Shown here: piece by piece, positions 9,772 to 21,130 of the stretch
How positions within the stretch are numbered: position 1 is the stretch's first letter
Layout: the number at the start of each line of letters is the position of its first letter
Assembly (NCBI GenBank): GCA_964036195.1
Contig: OZ038458.1
Span: forward strand, 24,689,832-24,753,831
Direction of reading: 5' to 3'
Length of the DNA: 64,000 bases
Origin: Sphaerolaimus hirsutus
Lineage: Eukaryota; Nematoda; Chromadorea; Monhysterida; Sphaerolaimidae
Program-made: the position numbers and the translations under genes
Notes under the pieces: generated by a model
What the model saw: the letters and a program-made list of their open reading frames with translations, nothing else
The model's database searches: none
Told to the model about the DNA's origin: nothing

Positions 9772-11736
9772 TAGGGTGTCAAAAAATTTTTTTTTCGGAA
9801 AACGGAAAACGGAAAGGTAAAATTTTTTCACTTTACGGAAAACGGAAAACGGAAAGGTAAAAAAAAAATTTCTGCCGGAAAACGGAAAACGGAAAGGTAA
9901 AAAAATTTCACTCAGCGGAAAACGGAAAACGGAAAGGTAAAAAAAAATTGTCGGCCGGAAAACGGAAAAATGAAATGCCGGAAAACGGAAAACGGAAAGC
10001 AAAATTTTCACGGAAACGGAAAAAAATAAAGTGAAATTAGCACGGTAATAGACAAATTTGCAGAAGGAAAACCTGCATGCAGGCTTGCCTGTTTGGCTTT
10101 GATTGTGGTAGCTGTACATTCTGCAACTATGGATCATGCCTGTAACTTCACTTGTAGTTCAAGCTTAACTGAACCAACAAAAAATCATCAAAAAGTAGCC
10201 ATAGTGGCCATAGGAAAGAAAACACTACGACAATTTCACAGTCTAGAAGCAGTGGGAATCACTGATGGCCCCTATGCAATTGATGATGACATTGCAGAGG
10301 AGATGATAATAAATAGCATAAAATTCAATGACAACAACAAACGATACTATATTGACTGGCCGTATAAAGAGAGTATCAGTGACCTGCCCACGGGAAAAGC
10401 AGAAGCCTTGGTGCAGTTTAAATCACTGATAAGAAGATTCAACAAAGATCCAAACTTATTCAAACAATACCAGAAAGTTTTGGATGACCAACTAGAAAAG
10501 GGAATAATTGAGATCTGTGATGACAAAACAGACAACAAGGGGATTCATTACCTGCCACACCAGCCAGTAATCACACCGGGCAAATTGACATCATGCAGAA
10601 TCATGTACAATGGGTCGTCAGGTAAGCCCAGTTTCAACGAGTGCCTTTTTAGAGGACCAATTACAACACCATTAGCACTAGGCCTACTCCTGAGGTTCAG
10701 GGCAGGCAATCTAGCATCCATTGCTGATATTGAAAAGGCATTTTTGCAAATAGGATTGCATGACCAAGCTAGAGACTACACACGATTTTTCTGGCTGAAA
10801 GATGCCTCAAAACCAGTAACTGAAAATAACTTAATAGTACTTCTTTTTAAATGCGTACTGTTTGGACTTGTCTGCAGCCCAGCAATTTTGGGAGCAGTCA
10901 TAAAATACCATTTAAATGTGACAATAAACAACCTGAATGAATATGAAGAAAATGAAGGGGAACAAAACCAGTTGGCGATGATAATAAACAACATTTACAT
11001 TGATAACTTCATCATGAGTGTCATGAATGAAGTTGAAGCTTTAGAACTATATTACAAAGTCAAAGCTTTATTTAACCAATGTTCTATGAACATGAGGGAA
11101 TGGCTGTCAAACTCCAGATCAGTCATGAATGAAATAGCAGAAAATGACAGGAGTCCAAAGGTGAATAAAATTGTCGCAGTAATGGGCATGAAATAAAATC
11201 ACCAAACAAACATGCTGGCAATATCAACACCAAAATTGCAAATTGACAGCATCACAACACCAACCAGACGAAACTTGAATAAATTATTGGTGTCAGCATA
11301 TGACCCAATTGTGTTCACAGCACCTGTTTCACTGACCCTGAAATCCCAGTTGTCAATGCTGCTCCAAGAGACAAAAACAACACAATGGGATGAGCCAATT
11401 GAAGATAAATACAGATGGGAAAAACAATGGAAAAATGCCAGAAAACTGAAAATCAAGCCTGAAAATGGAAAAATGGCCTGGTAAAACGGAAACGGAAAGG
11501 TAAAAATTTTTCAGCCGGAAAACGGAAAAATGGGCCGGAAAAACGGAAACGGAAAGGTAAAAAATTTTCAGCTGCCGGAAAACGGAAAACGGAAAGGTAA
11601 AATTTTTTCGGCTGCCGGAAAACGGAAAACGGAAAGGTAAAATTTTTCAGCTGCCGGAAAACGGAAAACGGAAAGGTAAAAAATTTTCCTGCGGAAAGGC
11701 GGAAACGGAAAACGGAAACGGAAATTTGACACCCTA
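9772..11736. mobile_element. hAT-like element carrying a BEL/Pao pol fragment (copy 1)
   Basis: Begins TAGGGTGTC and ends GACACCCTA. It is flanked by a perfect 8-bp duplication TACAGTAA (9764-9771 and 11737-11744), as expected for hAT-type transposition. Both arms (about 9790-10025 and 11485-11725) are inverted arrays of a GGAAAACGGAAAGGTAAAA unit. The middle is a piece of BEL/Pao pol. No hAT transposase is present, so it is non-autonomous. A second copy with a different duplication lies at 49695-51248. Confidence 0.85.
10093..11484 (+). pseudogene. Captured BEL/Pao reverse-transcriptase fragment
   Basis: An open frame at 10093-11196 (367 codons) contains the BEL-type reverse transcriptase: FHSLEAVGITD, YLPHQPVITPG, ADIEKAFLQIGLHDQ, and YIDN in place of YxDD. 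A stop at 11194-11196 separates it from a second segment (11212-11484) that continues the same family sequence (TPTRRNLNKLLVSAYDPI) in the same order as in the intact element at 1-6216. Gag, protease, RNase H catalytic parts and integrase are missing. It is cargo of the surrounding hAT-like element, not a functional retrotransposon. Confidence 0.85.
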
Positions 11737-11946
11737 TACAGTAATATAGGTATGCCTATAAATATAAACACATATAAATCTATGTGATTGTTCGATTTTT
11801 CTACGTCTGCGTATGGGGAATTTCTGATAATTTCTGGCGAAAAAATAGAGCCCCACCTCGAATAAACCCCCCCTCGCATTATCACCCCCTCAAATTTTGC
11901 TGGCGAAATAATAAACCCCCTGGGGGTATTTCGAGGTAATACGGTA

Positions 11947-12965
11947 TGTCTTTCGGCACCCATTTTTTGCCTCGAGTCAATAGCCGAGTGCGAGCGCTAG
12001 TGCTCTTTCTTTACAATTAAAAAATACATTCCAATTGTCCCTCCCACACACGCCAGTTGAAATTAGCCACGTGGAACGTGGTTGAGACGGCTGAGAACTC
12101 CCGATGGCAAAGCCTCTGGAAAAAAATGTTTAAATTTTTAAGTGTTTTTCCAAAATGACTTTTCGAATAAAAATTTTTCCCGAAAGTAGTTTTCAAATTT
12201 TCAAATTTAAAAAAAATTACTTTTGTTTTTTTTTTGCATCAAATTATTGCATATTAGAATTTTTGGTCTGAGTTTTGAATACAATCGTTATGTTTTACAG
12301 CCTTACCGCTGTTACCGCATTGTGCTTATGCTGCACAAAAATCCATGTGAATATGATGTTGTTAGTTAAGTTTCTGCATTTTAGACTGATTTTCAACAGA
12401 AAACACCCCCCAAAAAATCTAAAATTCGAAAACGTGTTCAAATTTTTGAATTTTCGAATCCTTTGAAAACATAGATTTTTATGTATTTATTCACCGCGGG
12501 ATTAAAAATTTGAAAAGTCCGAATATTTTTTTGCCATCGTTACTGAGAACGCAGATCAGCAAAAAGAGAGAAACAAAATAGAGAAAAAGCAGATGTCAAT
12601 GTGTTCATGTCTCCAACTCAAAATGTGGGGGCTGATGCGATCGATCTTTGGTCGACAACTTTCCAGGATAGATTTTGAAAACCACCGTATTTGCTTGAAT
12701 AATTCCCATGCGAAATTATTTTTTCATCAGACTTTTTGTAGGCAAAATAGTCAAGGGGAGGAATTATTCGGGGGGGGGGGGGGTGGATTATTATTTCGGC
12801 AAAATATTTAAGCATGTTTTTATCAACTCATTTCATGATATACCGATTACCAATTTACAAAATTACATGCCATTTTTGTTCAAATTAGATGCTAATAATC
12901 GATCATATGCCTAAATGACGGTAATTACACAAGGGGGGAAATAATTTTTCCCCGCTCTTCTGACC
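11947..12965. other. Intergenic, AT-rich; diverged MITE at about 12684-12925
   Basis: No supported gene. A degenerate CCGTATT-type MITE (CACCGTATTTGCTTGAATAA ... GACGGTAATTA) with a G run is visible near 12684-12925. Confidence 0.45.
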
Positions 12966-12972
12966 GGGGGGA

Positions 12973-13070
12973 GTTAGGGTGTTAATTTTTTTTCATGGAA
13001 AGTGAATAGGAAAACAGAAAATTTTGTTGCACTTGACGGAAAACGGAAAAATGAAATGCCAGAAAAAGAA
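12973..13070. mobile_element. Fragment of the GGAAAACGG-armed hAT-like element
   Basis: Starts TTAGGGTGTTAA and contains GACGGAAAACGG. No right end is visible. Confidence 0.5.
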
Positions 13071-13350
13071 AGCATATATATATTTAAATCTGTGAATAAG
13101 CTTTTCTTGTTATTTATTTCTGTAAATGTTTTTTTAATATAAACACACAGCGAAAACAATAAATATATACCCATATACACGCACGCGTAAATACCTACCG
13201 TATTTCTTCTGATAGAATGGCAGACCTCCAATAGAACGGCAGGTAAAAACTTAGAAAGATGTAGAATAGCCCTCTTCTGTTAGAAGAATTACGGCATATA
13301 AATATTTATATCTATTCACACACGACATAAACCTATTTACATAAAATTGG

Positions 13351-13533
13351 CCACACTAGTTTGGACGACACTTTGTAAGCTGATAAAATCGTTTTTAACA
13401 CACTTAAGTTTGGAAGAATGAATCATTTTCGATCTCCGTCAACACTAGTTGACGGACTCAACATTCAAGTGAACTCAAATGTATCCAAAGCTGATTTACT
13501 AATTTCCAAAATTTGAGCTGTCAACTAGTGTGA
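13351..13533. mobile_element. MITE with CACACTAG ends
   Basis: CACACTAGTTTGGA at the left, CAACTAGTGTG at the right, with a central AACACTAGTTGA. Same family as 9191-9390. Confidence 0.65.
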
Positions 13534-13574
13534 GACGGTCCAAAACGACAATTAATACCAGGTATCACATTGTG

Positions 13575-13770
13575 GCCACACAAGCTAGTTTTCAATGTTC
13601 CTTTTTGAAAACTCGTAAATCAGCATTGAATGCATTGAGTTTTCTAGAATGAGTCGTTTTTACTCTCCGTCAACTGTAGATGATGGGCACCTCAATCTAG
13701 AAAACTCAAATGCATTCAATGCAGATCTACAAGTTTTCAAAATTTTGGTTGAAAACTAGCTTTGTGTGGC
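13575..13770. mobile_element. MITE, CACACAAGCTAG variant
   Basis: Imperfect palindrome from CCACACAAGCTAGTTTTCAA to TTGAAAACTAGCTTTGTGTG. Related to the copies at 9191 and 13351. Confidence 0.65.
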
Positions 13771-14004
13771 GCCATTGTTGCTGCACACACTACTTTATTA
13801 AATAATGAAATTTTAAGAATGTAGGTAGCTCATAAATCAGTCCTCAAAAGGGTTGTCCTGAACAAATTTGAAATTACAAAAAAAAGATCAAATAATAAGA
13901 AAATGGAAAATATAAGGAAAAATGAAACATAAAAATAAAATATAATATTTATACAATTTGTATACAATTTTAGTCAAATGAATTTTTATACAACCAACCC
14001 TGGG

Positions 14005-14506
14005 GCCAGTTCCGCAAGTAGACAAGTTAAGAGTTAAAAGTTAAGAGTTGAGTTAAAGGATAAAAGTTGAGTCAAAAGTTGAGTTAAAAGTTAAGAGTTG
14101 AGTTAAAGGTTAAAAGTTGAGTCAAAAGTTGAGTTAAAAGTTAAGAGTTGAGTTAAAGGTTAAAAGTTGAGTCAAAAGTTGAGTTAAAAGTTAAGAGTTG
14201 AGTTAAAGGTTAAAAGATGAGTTAAAAGTTGATTTAATTAGAAATTAGACAAATGGGTCATTCGTTGCAGAAGCGCGATACGCTGATCTTCAATCATATT
14301 TTGTCCCCGCACGGCCATTTCGAAACAACGTTCGGCGATTTTTTCTTTTTTTAGCGATAATTTTTTTGGATACGTTATTTTCAAATGACGTGCATACAAC
14401 ATTGGCACCATGCCAGCGAACAGCCGTATCGATACCAATTTCATTTTTTTATCTTTTTTTACCATCATTTTCCACTTGTCTCTTAACTCAACTCTTAACT
14501 CAACTC
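14005..14506. mobile_element. Array-armed element with enclosed reading frame (right part lost in assembly gap)
   Basis: Starts with GGGGCCAGTTCCGCAAGT, then a tandem array of GAGTTAAAAGTTAA units (about 14027-14232). A 77-codon frame on the minus strand follows (14238-14468). The array then begins again in inverted orientation (CTCTTAACTCAACTC) and runs into the gap. The end sequence is shared with the small element at 31072-31295. Confidence 0.65.
14238..14468 (-). CDS. Hypothetical small ORF between inverted arrays
   Basis: 76 residues, basic, beginning MMVKKDKKMKLVSIRLFAGM. I do not recognise it. Its position exactly between inverted minisatellite arms suggests captured or element-encoded sequence. 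It could also be chance. Confidence 0.3.
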   Translation of the reverse strand: MMVKKDKKMKLVSIRLFAGMVPMLYARHLKITYPKKLSLKKEKIAERCFEMAVRGQNMIEDQRIALLQRMTHLSNF

Positions 14507-14706
14507 NNNNNNNNNNNNNNNNNNNNNNNNNNNNNNNNNNNNNNNNNNNNNNNNNNNNNNNNNNNNNNNNNNNNNNNNNNNNNNNNNNNNNNNNNNNNNN
14601 NNNNNNNNNNNNNNNNNNNNNNNNNNNNNNNNNNNNNNNNNNNNNNNNNNNNNNNNNNNNNNNNNNNNNNNNNNNNNNNNNNNNNNNNNNNNNNNNNNNN
14701 NNNNNN
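14507..14706. other. Assembly gap (200 N)
   Basis: 200 undetermined bases. The gap begins inside the inverted GAGTTAAGAGTT array. Confidence 0.99.
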
Positions 14707-15007
14707 ATGGGGCTGCAGGGAGGGGGAGGGGTGTGAAAAGTTGCGCCAATTTAAGCCCCCATCATGCATGTTTCACTTGGCAGTGGACACAAAACGGAAT
14801 CATATCTGCATGTCAAAGGGATTTGTTCATGATGGCTTGTCACTGTGCCTGGACACTCGGATACAAAATAATGGTTGATTTTCTTATTGTGTGATTGTTT
14901 TGCACCCCCTGTAAACTTTTCAGCCAGTTTTAGGACATAAACTCACTGATTCTTTGTAAATTTGTGAAAATTCCGTATATATTGGCCAGCCAGAAATTTC
15001 AAAAATT

Positions 15008-15125
15008 TTACAGAAAATGCTCCTGTGGCTGCACTGGAGCAGCTACAGTGGTCCAATTTGGGGTGAACATTGGCAACAACTGGGGGTATCTCCACACCAA
15101 TTGGCTTCCCAACTTCAGTTTAGGG
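15008..15125 (-). CDS. Possible terminal exon, unknown gene
   Basis: Minus strand: acceptor TTTTCACTCAG, then an open stretch of 38 codons containing QLVWRYPQLLPMFTPNW, ending in TAA. Its phase does not fit the exon at 15198-15281. Function unknown. Confidence 0.25.
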
Positions 15126-15197
15126 CTGAGTGAAAACCAATTGAAATTTAAAAAATAAAAATTCCATATAAATTGGCAGTTTATGTATTTTTGTCAC

Positions 15198-15281
15198 CTT
15201 CTCTAGGTGGTGTTGTACCAGAGCAGCTAATTTGTCCATCTGATAATCCTTATAATCTTGATAAATGGCCCTCCCTTGGTC
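15198..15281 (-). CDS. Probable internal exon, unknown gene
   Basis: Minus strand: acceptor CTGTATTTTCAG, 28 codons beginning DQGRAIYQDYKDYQMDKL, donor GAGAAG then GTGACA. Only this frame is open. The splice signals are good, but no neighbour in matching phase was found and the protein is not recognised. Confidence 0.4.
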
Positions 15282-15414
15282 CTGAAAATACAGAAAAATA
15301 AATACGCGTTTCATAAAAGGGAAGATGCTTTCCCTTCCTTGCCTGGAATTTATTCTAACTATTATTTGCTTTGAAAGTTTATGGTGAATTTTTTTTTCTT
15401 CAAACTTTATTTGT

Positions 15415-15630
15415 TATACTCGGCGGACCACACGCTATGCATTTTTCTGAAGGAAACACTCCATCATGACGTCATCATTAACGAAATAAGAATAATTCCA
15501 GCAAAAAAAACGAAAAAAACATTTCGGGAAATAACATTCCTCGTTTTTACGCGACTCCGCCTTTTTCTTTTTTTAAAATATTTTTCTTTTTGTGAAAGTT
15601 CATACATAAGTATCCAGCTCGAGCGTTATA
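15415..15630. mobile_element. Truncated TATACTCGGC MITE
   Basis: Starts TATACTCGGCGGACCACACG and shares the GACGTCAT interior with 8508-8771. The right end is replaced by a piece of a C-run MITE at about 15630-15710. Confidence 0.65.
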
Positions 15631-15864
15631 CCCCCCCCAAAAAAATACCGCCAGGTGTTTTCCAGCTGAGGAAAAAATGAACGGATATAAAAATAAAGGA
15701 AATACGGTATCTTAAAATAATTTATTGAGGTGGACATCATGCTGTGTATACTATTTACCTCGAGAATAAATTTTTGACCGACTTGACTCGACTCGTCTGA
15801 AAATTTTGAGGGCTCTGACTCGAACTCAGGTCTGAAAAAATCGAATTTCCACCCACAAACTCGC

Positions 15865-16026
15865 CTGTTCCGTAGGATTCTGCCCCAGCGACCGCATGGC
15901 CACGCCCAATTCCTTGGTGGATATGTTGCCGGACCCGTCCTTGTCGAACAGCATGAACGCCTCCCGGAATTCATCCAGTTCTTCCGCGGATAGCGAGCGG
16001 ATTATCTCTTCCGAATATTGCATCAT
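15865..16026 (-). CDS. cal-1: Calmodulin-like protein, first coding exon (CAL-1-like)
   Basis: 54 codons from ATG at 16026. The N-terminus [20 protein letters not shown] leads into a complete EF-hand loop ([12 protein letters not shown], residues 28-39) and [14 protein letters not shown]. From memory, nematode CAL-1 starts almost the same way, with an N-terminal extension absent from ordinary calmodulin. No AG acceptor precedes the ATG, so this is a plausible start exon. The exon appears to end at CAG followed by GCGAGT, a GC donor; a GT donor seven bases on is possible but breaks the family alignment. I could not find the remaining EF-hand exons to the left on this strand, so the gene may have long introns or be a fragment. 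Confidence 0.75.
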
Positions 16027-18275
16027 TTGTGCGGATTTTTTCGGATTATTCGGAAGATTAAATTTCCGAGGGTTTTTTTTCGCTTCGGATCGATTAGATT
16101 GTGTTTTCTCTGAGTGGATAGATTTTTCGGGGCAATTTTTCGAATGAACGTAGTTCGCGCTGCTTTTAAGATTAACCGCGAATTAATTGGGAGATGCTTT
16201 GCGGCGGTGCCGCCATGCGTGGCTTATTAATGGAATACTTGTATGTACTCGGCGGACCGCATAGTTTGCTTCGAAAATTACTTATGCTTGAGTCGATAAC
16301 GCGCGAGCAGGATACTTGGGGACTTTCATTCCAAAAGTTAACATATCCAGATTTTCCGATTTTTCAAAATCGCATTTTAAAGTTTGGCGCTGGCCCGGCA
16401 GCGCCATGTTTGGGCGACAAAGCTTGCCCTGCACTTTTCAGATATCTCGGACATTTGTCTACAATTTTTGTGTCCCTAAATTTTGTCGGCTGGTAAATAT
16501 TTTGGGAGTTATGTCATATTTGTAAACCACCCCAAATAAGGAGTAAGTTTGAAAATTTGAACTTGAAATGTAAATAACTTCCTAACGGTGCATCGCAGGG
16601 CAAAACCAATTACACCACTGAGAAACCCTTTTCGAGAAGTACACAAACCTAAATTTTCAGATCTATATTTATACCCGTACTCGATTTATAGAGCAAAATA
16701 AATTTGGAAATTCACGTATGCACATTTGGAAATGAAACTTTATTTTGTATGGGAAATCCGGCCGGCTCTTCGCGAGCGATCCGGAGCACGCGTGCACTTT
16801 TGGAAATGAAACTATTTTTTGGATATGTGCACTTATGAAATGAAACTCCGGTGGTCCGACATGGATATGTTCACTTACAAAATGAAAGTCCTGTTTTTCA
16901 TAGGGGATCTGAGATGGATATGTGCACTTTCAATATGAAAATTGTGATTTTTCTGAAAAACAGTACAGCTGTATCTCGGGAACGAAATGGACTATAACAC
17001 TGATTTTTTTACCAAAATGGGCAGAATTATACGTGGATGTCGAATCCACAGCTAACTCGATTTTTCTGGATTTGGCGCTTGTGAACTTTTGGAACGGAAG
17101 TCCCCACTTATTCACGGACTTTCATAGAAAAAAGAAAAAATTTAAAAAACCAAAAAGACCAAAAATTTACTGCTTTTGGACTACCTAATGTTTTTTCCTG
17201 AAACGTTTTTTTATTACAAACATTTTTAATTTTATTAACGGTGACGTCATATGGAGGGTTATCGTTAAGAAAAATGCATATCTATCAGTCAAGAGTCGAG
17301 ATTGTTTATGTTTACCGTGCAGAGGTCGTTTATGTTTTCGCATGTAATGAGGTTGTTAACGAATGTCGTATTTGGAAACAAAATTTATCATAAACACGAA
17401 AACATTTAATATTCACATTGTGTTTAAAAGATTTTGTGTTCTGCACGCAAAAAGCATGTAATTTTTGTGAATGGAAATGGCTTAATTCTTATAATTTTTC
17501 GTTATAAGTTTTCGATGTGCAAATGTGTGAGCTTCTTAAATATTCGAATCCGCTGCAGAGCATACATTCTATAAATACATTTGACGCCTTTACATAGGAA
17601 AGTCGATAAAACCAAAAATCGATTCCAAGAAAAGTTCATTTTAAGTTTCATTTCTAATTCTCTACCAGTGATGCATGTCCAATGCGTGAGCTAGCTGACT
17701 CTCGTCAAGTTCCAACTGATCATTTTAAAGTTCCAAATGTTCCGCCTCCGCTCTCAACATATATGGGAGCAGTGGTATTTTCACAAAATGTAGTTGGACA
17801 TTAACAAAAGCTATCCTGTATCCAAGTATCCAGTAAAAAAGTGGACCTATCGTCTTACACATGCCATGACAAAATTTTTGTTCCGAGCCACAATAAACAT
17901 GTCTTACAGGCAAAATATGACTTACTGACTTTTAAGTCCAGATCTGAGTGGACTTATCGACCCATAAAAAAGTGGACTTATCGACTTTTTTATGGATACA
18001 GCATGGTGTTGTTGTCGTCATGCTGGAGATTTTTTGAAAATTGTTCCAAAGTGACAAAATTTTACACTTTAAAGAGCAACAAGTGGTGTTGAAAAATTGA
18101 TAAAAATCTATAAAAATTTACAGAACAATTTCAGATGCCGTTTCGGTGCCCAACTCAATTTTCAAAATTTTGGCGTTATCGACTTTTTTTAGAAGTGAAT
18201 CTTTCATTTGTAGGTGTGTTTTTCTTGAGGTTGTGGATAACGACATTTGTGGCAGAACAAACAAAGCATGTTGAC
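16027..18275. other. Intergenic, with degenerate short repeats
   Basis: No supported gene. A TATACTCGGC MITE fragment lies at about 16240-16320. At 16715-16940 a degenerate unit (TGTGCACTT...GAAATGAAACT) recurs about five times. Short GTGGACTTATCGAC repeats occur near 17840-17990. Confidence 0.5.
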
Positions 18276-18396
18276 GCAAGTGATGGAAAAGTGCCAAAAA
18301 ATGGTGTCAAGCGTCAATGGCGCCAGCCGCCAAGGCGCTGGCGCCATTGGCGCGTTTGAATGGCACCAGTGTCACTGCACCATTCTATCACTAGTT
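18276..18396. mobile_element. Short GGCGCC-type hAT-like MITE
   Basis: Runs from AAGTGATGGAAAAGTGCC to CCATTCTATCACTAG with GGCGCC-rich interior. Same ends as the element at 53110-53940. Confidence 0.6.
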
Positions 18397-18719
18397 TACA
18401 CATTAGGTAAGCATTCTTGACGTATGCAATATTTACATTTTACAGTATTTACATTTTACAATTAGCTTAGTTACGGTATTAAATACGAAATGTTTAGTTT
18501 ATTACACGCATGATATGATCGGAGATTCTGGGCATTTCTATATGGTAATGATTTGAACATAATTAGTGAAATGCTGCTTTTATGTAAACTTTATGTAAAT
18601 TTTATGTATATGTTCAGAGAAACTTTTCGTTTGTATTACCATGGCTATGCGCACTACAGCAGGTAATGTAGGGATGTAAATATTTTTGCAAGATTACCCT
18701 TTTAGATTATTGTAAATAT

Positions 18720-19327
18720 CAGAGTTGTTAAAAGGTACGTACGTTTACTCGAAAAATACGCGTACGCGAGTACTTGGTAGATACATTTACATATACTTTT
18801 CAAAAAAATACCGTACGCACTTGTACGCGTACACTTTCAAAGCGTACGCGTACGGAAAATGTATTTAAGAAAATTCAATGTGGGACATATTTATAAAGTA
18901 ACTACACTGCTATGTATTTACAGAAGTGGTTCCATTGAATATTTTAGACATGCGGGGGTAGTGCCTTTAAAAAATTTCAAAATTCGCAACCAAATCGAAA
19001 TGGTTGTGGAGACAATCGATGTGGTAAACGAGTCGGGAGAACAATGATTTTTATCTCCTAGAAAAGAGAGACCTTGAAAACTATATAATCTGTCATTTGC
19101 TTATAAAAAAACATACATTGTGCTGTACACGTATTAAAAAGTGCCCACTTTTACACATTCTATGAAGAAAAGTAGTCGTTTATACACTCACAAAAAAGTA
19201 CCCACATTTACGCGTACGTACGAGTAAAAAAAAAGTATTTTACGTTTTCTTTACTTTGTGGTGAGTAAAAAAAATACTTTACGTTTACATATACTTTTAA
19301 AAAAGTTCAGTAATTCTAACAACTCTG
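18720..19327. mobile_element. hAT-like CAGAGTTG element (GTACGCGTAC arms)
   Basis: Starts CAGAGTTGTTAAAAGGTACG and ends AACAACTCTG. The 8-bp duplication GTAAATAT is perfect on both sides (18712-18719, 19328-19335). Subterminal repeats are of the type CGTACGCGTACG. The weak frame at 18859-19047 inside it is not a convincing gene. Confidence 0.8.
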
Positions 19328-19404
19328 GTAAATATTACCTATCTATTGAACAGAGAAGACCGCATTTATTGCCAATATGTTACCATAATTTGATGAATAG
19401 CGAT

Positions 19405-19821
19405 TACCGTATTTCCTCGATATACCCCCCCTTGAATTAACCCCCCCCCCCTCGAAATACCCCCAGGTGTTTTCGAGCTGGGGCAAAATAACCCCCCCCC
19501 CCCTCGAAATACCCCCCGTCTGGAATAAGGTACATCATGTATACGATGTACATGATGTAAAAATAATGGACAATTTGCATCACTACTACGCATAGTCTAG
19601 TTCGTGTATACACGTTCATATGTCCAAGTATAACCTCTTTATTTCGCTGCAGTTATAACCAGTTTGGGGTACGAAATAGCCTATTCTTTACTATGACATT
19701 TGCGAAAATTTCTGGCGAAATAACCCCCCCCCCTCGAATAAGCCCCCCCCACGAAATACCCCCCTCAAAATTTCCACTCTGAAAAATAAACCCCCTGGGG
19801 GTATTTCGAGGAAATACGGTA
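19405..19821. mobile_element. CCGTATTTCC MITE with C runs
   Basis: TACCGTATTTCCTCGA at the left, TCGAGGAAATACGGTA at the right, with interior poly-C runs in CTCGAAATACCCCC units. Confidence 0.8.
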
Positions 19822-19965
19822 TGCTGAAATGAGAGCAATGCTATTAGTAAATAGGTAGGTATATTCACGGAAATATGATGCTGGGGTCTTTATTCAGATC
19901 CGATATGCTAGATTTCAGAGTAGAGCGTGCAAACTGCAATGCAAACTAAAATAAAGAAAATTAGG

Positions 19966-20137
19966 TACCGTATTTCCTCGAAATACCCCAGGAGGTTTAT
20001 TTTTTCAGAGTGGAAATTTTGAGGGGTTTTTTCGAGGGGGGGGGGGGTCTTTTTTCCTCAGCTCGAAAATTTCGGGGTATTTCGAGGGTGTGTTAATTCA
20101 AGGGGGCGGGGGGGGGGGTATTTCGAGGAAATCACAA
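19966..20137. mobile_element. CCGTATTTCC MITE, short copy
   Basis: TACCGTATTTCCTCGAAATA at the left; the right end TTTCGAGGAAATCACAAAAC is partly decayed. Confidence 0.65.
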
Positions 20138-20864
20138 AACCGTAAAAAATGTGAGCGCATCCAACAATTGGGATTGATGAAAGGACATCTTATCAAGTCA
20201 ATTTTGGCACTTTAAGTGAAAAGCTTCAAAACACTCAGAAATGGAACAATGACAAGCTGAATTTCAGTGGGCCGATGAACGAGCTAATGGTGGAAAAACG
20301 TGTAAAAATTAAAATTCTTGTTGTTGTTTTTCGTCAAAAATAGGTTTGAGTGTTTTCTGTAGGGTATTCTCAAGGATAGATTAAGCAATTCATAACTCAT
20401 GTAATGTTAATGAATATGTCATGTAAATGTAACGCAAATTTGTCAAATGTGATTGAAAATATTAAATGCCCGGAAATGATGCAAATACTGGAGATTTGAC
20501 TGTAAACATGTCAAACTGACAAATAATGAAAAACGGAAAAATTGACAAAAAAATTTTTCTTGCCATCCTCTAAAAGAAATCAACAAAAATATTTTTAACC
20601 CCGTACGCACATTTGCACACTTGTTTTCACTTTATGCTCACTTTTCAAGTGCTTTGCGTCGGCGCAGCCAACGCAGCGCAATGTTTCACATGTTTTATTT
20701 GTCTAGGTATATTGATTTGGGCAATTTCCTCGTACTGAAATACCGTATTCCTCGGAATAAAACTTCTGTTGATTATTTAAATCTATGGAATGGGGAAATG
20801 TTAATTACCTAGATTAGTGAGAGGATCATAAAAATATTTATCTTTAGTGAGTAGTGGGGGTGAG
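20138..20864. other. Intergenic, AT-rich, no gene seen
   Basis: No frame with splice sites or recognisable protein similarity. Confidence 0.5.
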
Positions 20865-21130
20865 TATACTCGGCGTCGGCGAACCGCATACTATGCATGT
20901 TTCTGAAGGAAACCATCATGACGTCATCGTTAATAAAATCGAAGTTTTGTTTCAACAATAGAAAAAAGTCGTTTCCGGAGCAAAATATTTGTCGCTTGTA
21001 CTTGACTCCGCCTTTTTAATCTTGTTGTCGATTTGTGAAACTGCGTACAAAAGTGCGTGCTCGGGCGTTATTGACTAAGACAATAGACATGAGTAATTTG
21101 GGACGCATACTTTACGGTCGGCCGAGTATA
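20865..21130. mobile_element. MITE with TATACTCGGC ends
   Basis: Starts TATACTCGGCGTCGGCGAAC and ends ACGGTCGGCCGAGTATA. Same family as 8508-8771. Confidence 0.75.

Larger units (their letters stand above)
9537..11946. mobile_element. CCGTATTACC MITE, split by a hAT-like insertion
   Basis: Left end TACCGTATTACTTCGAATTA with long C runs; right end GTATTTCGAGGTAATACGGT. The interior matches the uninterrupted copy at 51883-52311, including the segment with ACCGCAGTTTGTGATC. The element at 9772-11736 has inserted into its middle. Confidence 0.8.

Noticed and set aside
9780-10025. Evenly spaced GGAAAACGG units resembling a CRISPR array
   Set aside because: Units are short, spacers are poly-A variants rather than unique, and the arrays are arms of a mobile element in a eukaryotic sequence.
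9718-10137. Minus-strand ORF rich in FPFSVFR
   Set aside because: A translation of the GGAAAACGG minisatellite arms; the same applies at 11568-11963 (minus), 49682-50079 and 50876-51112.
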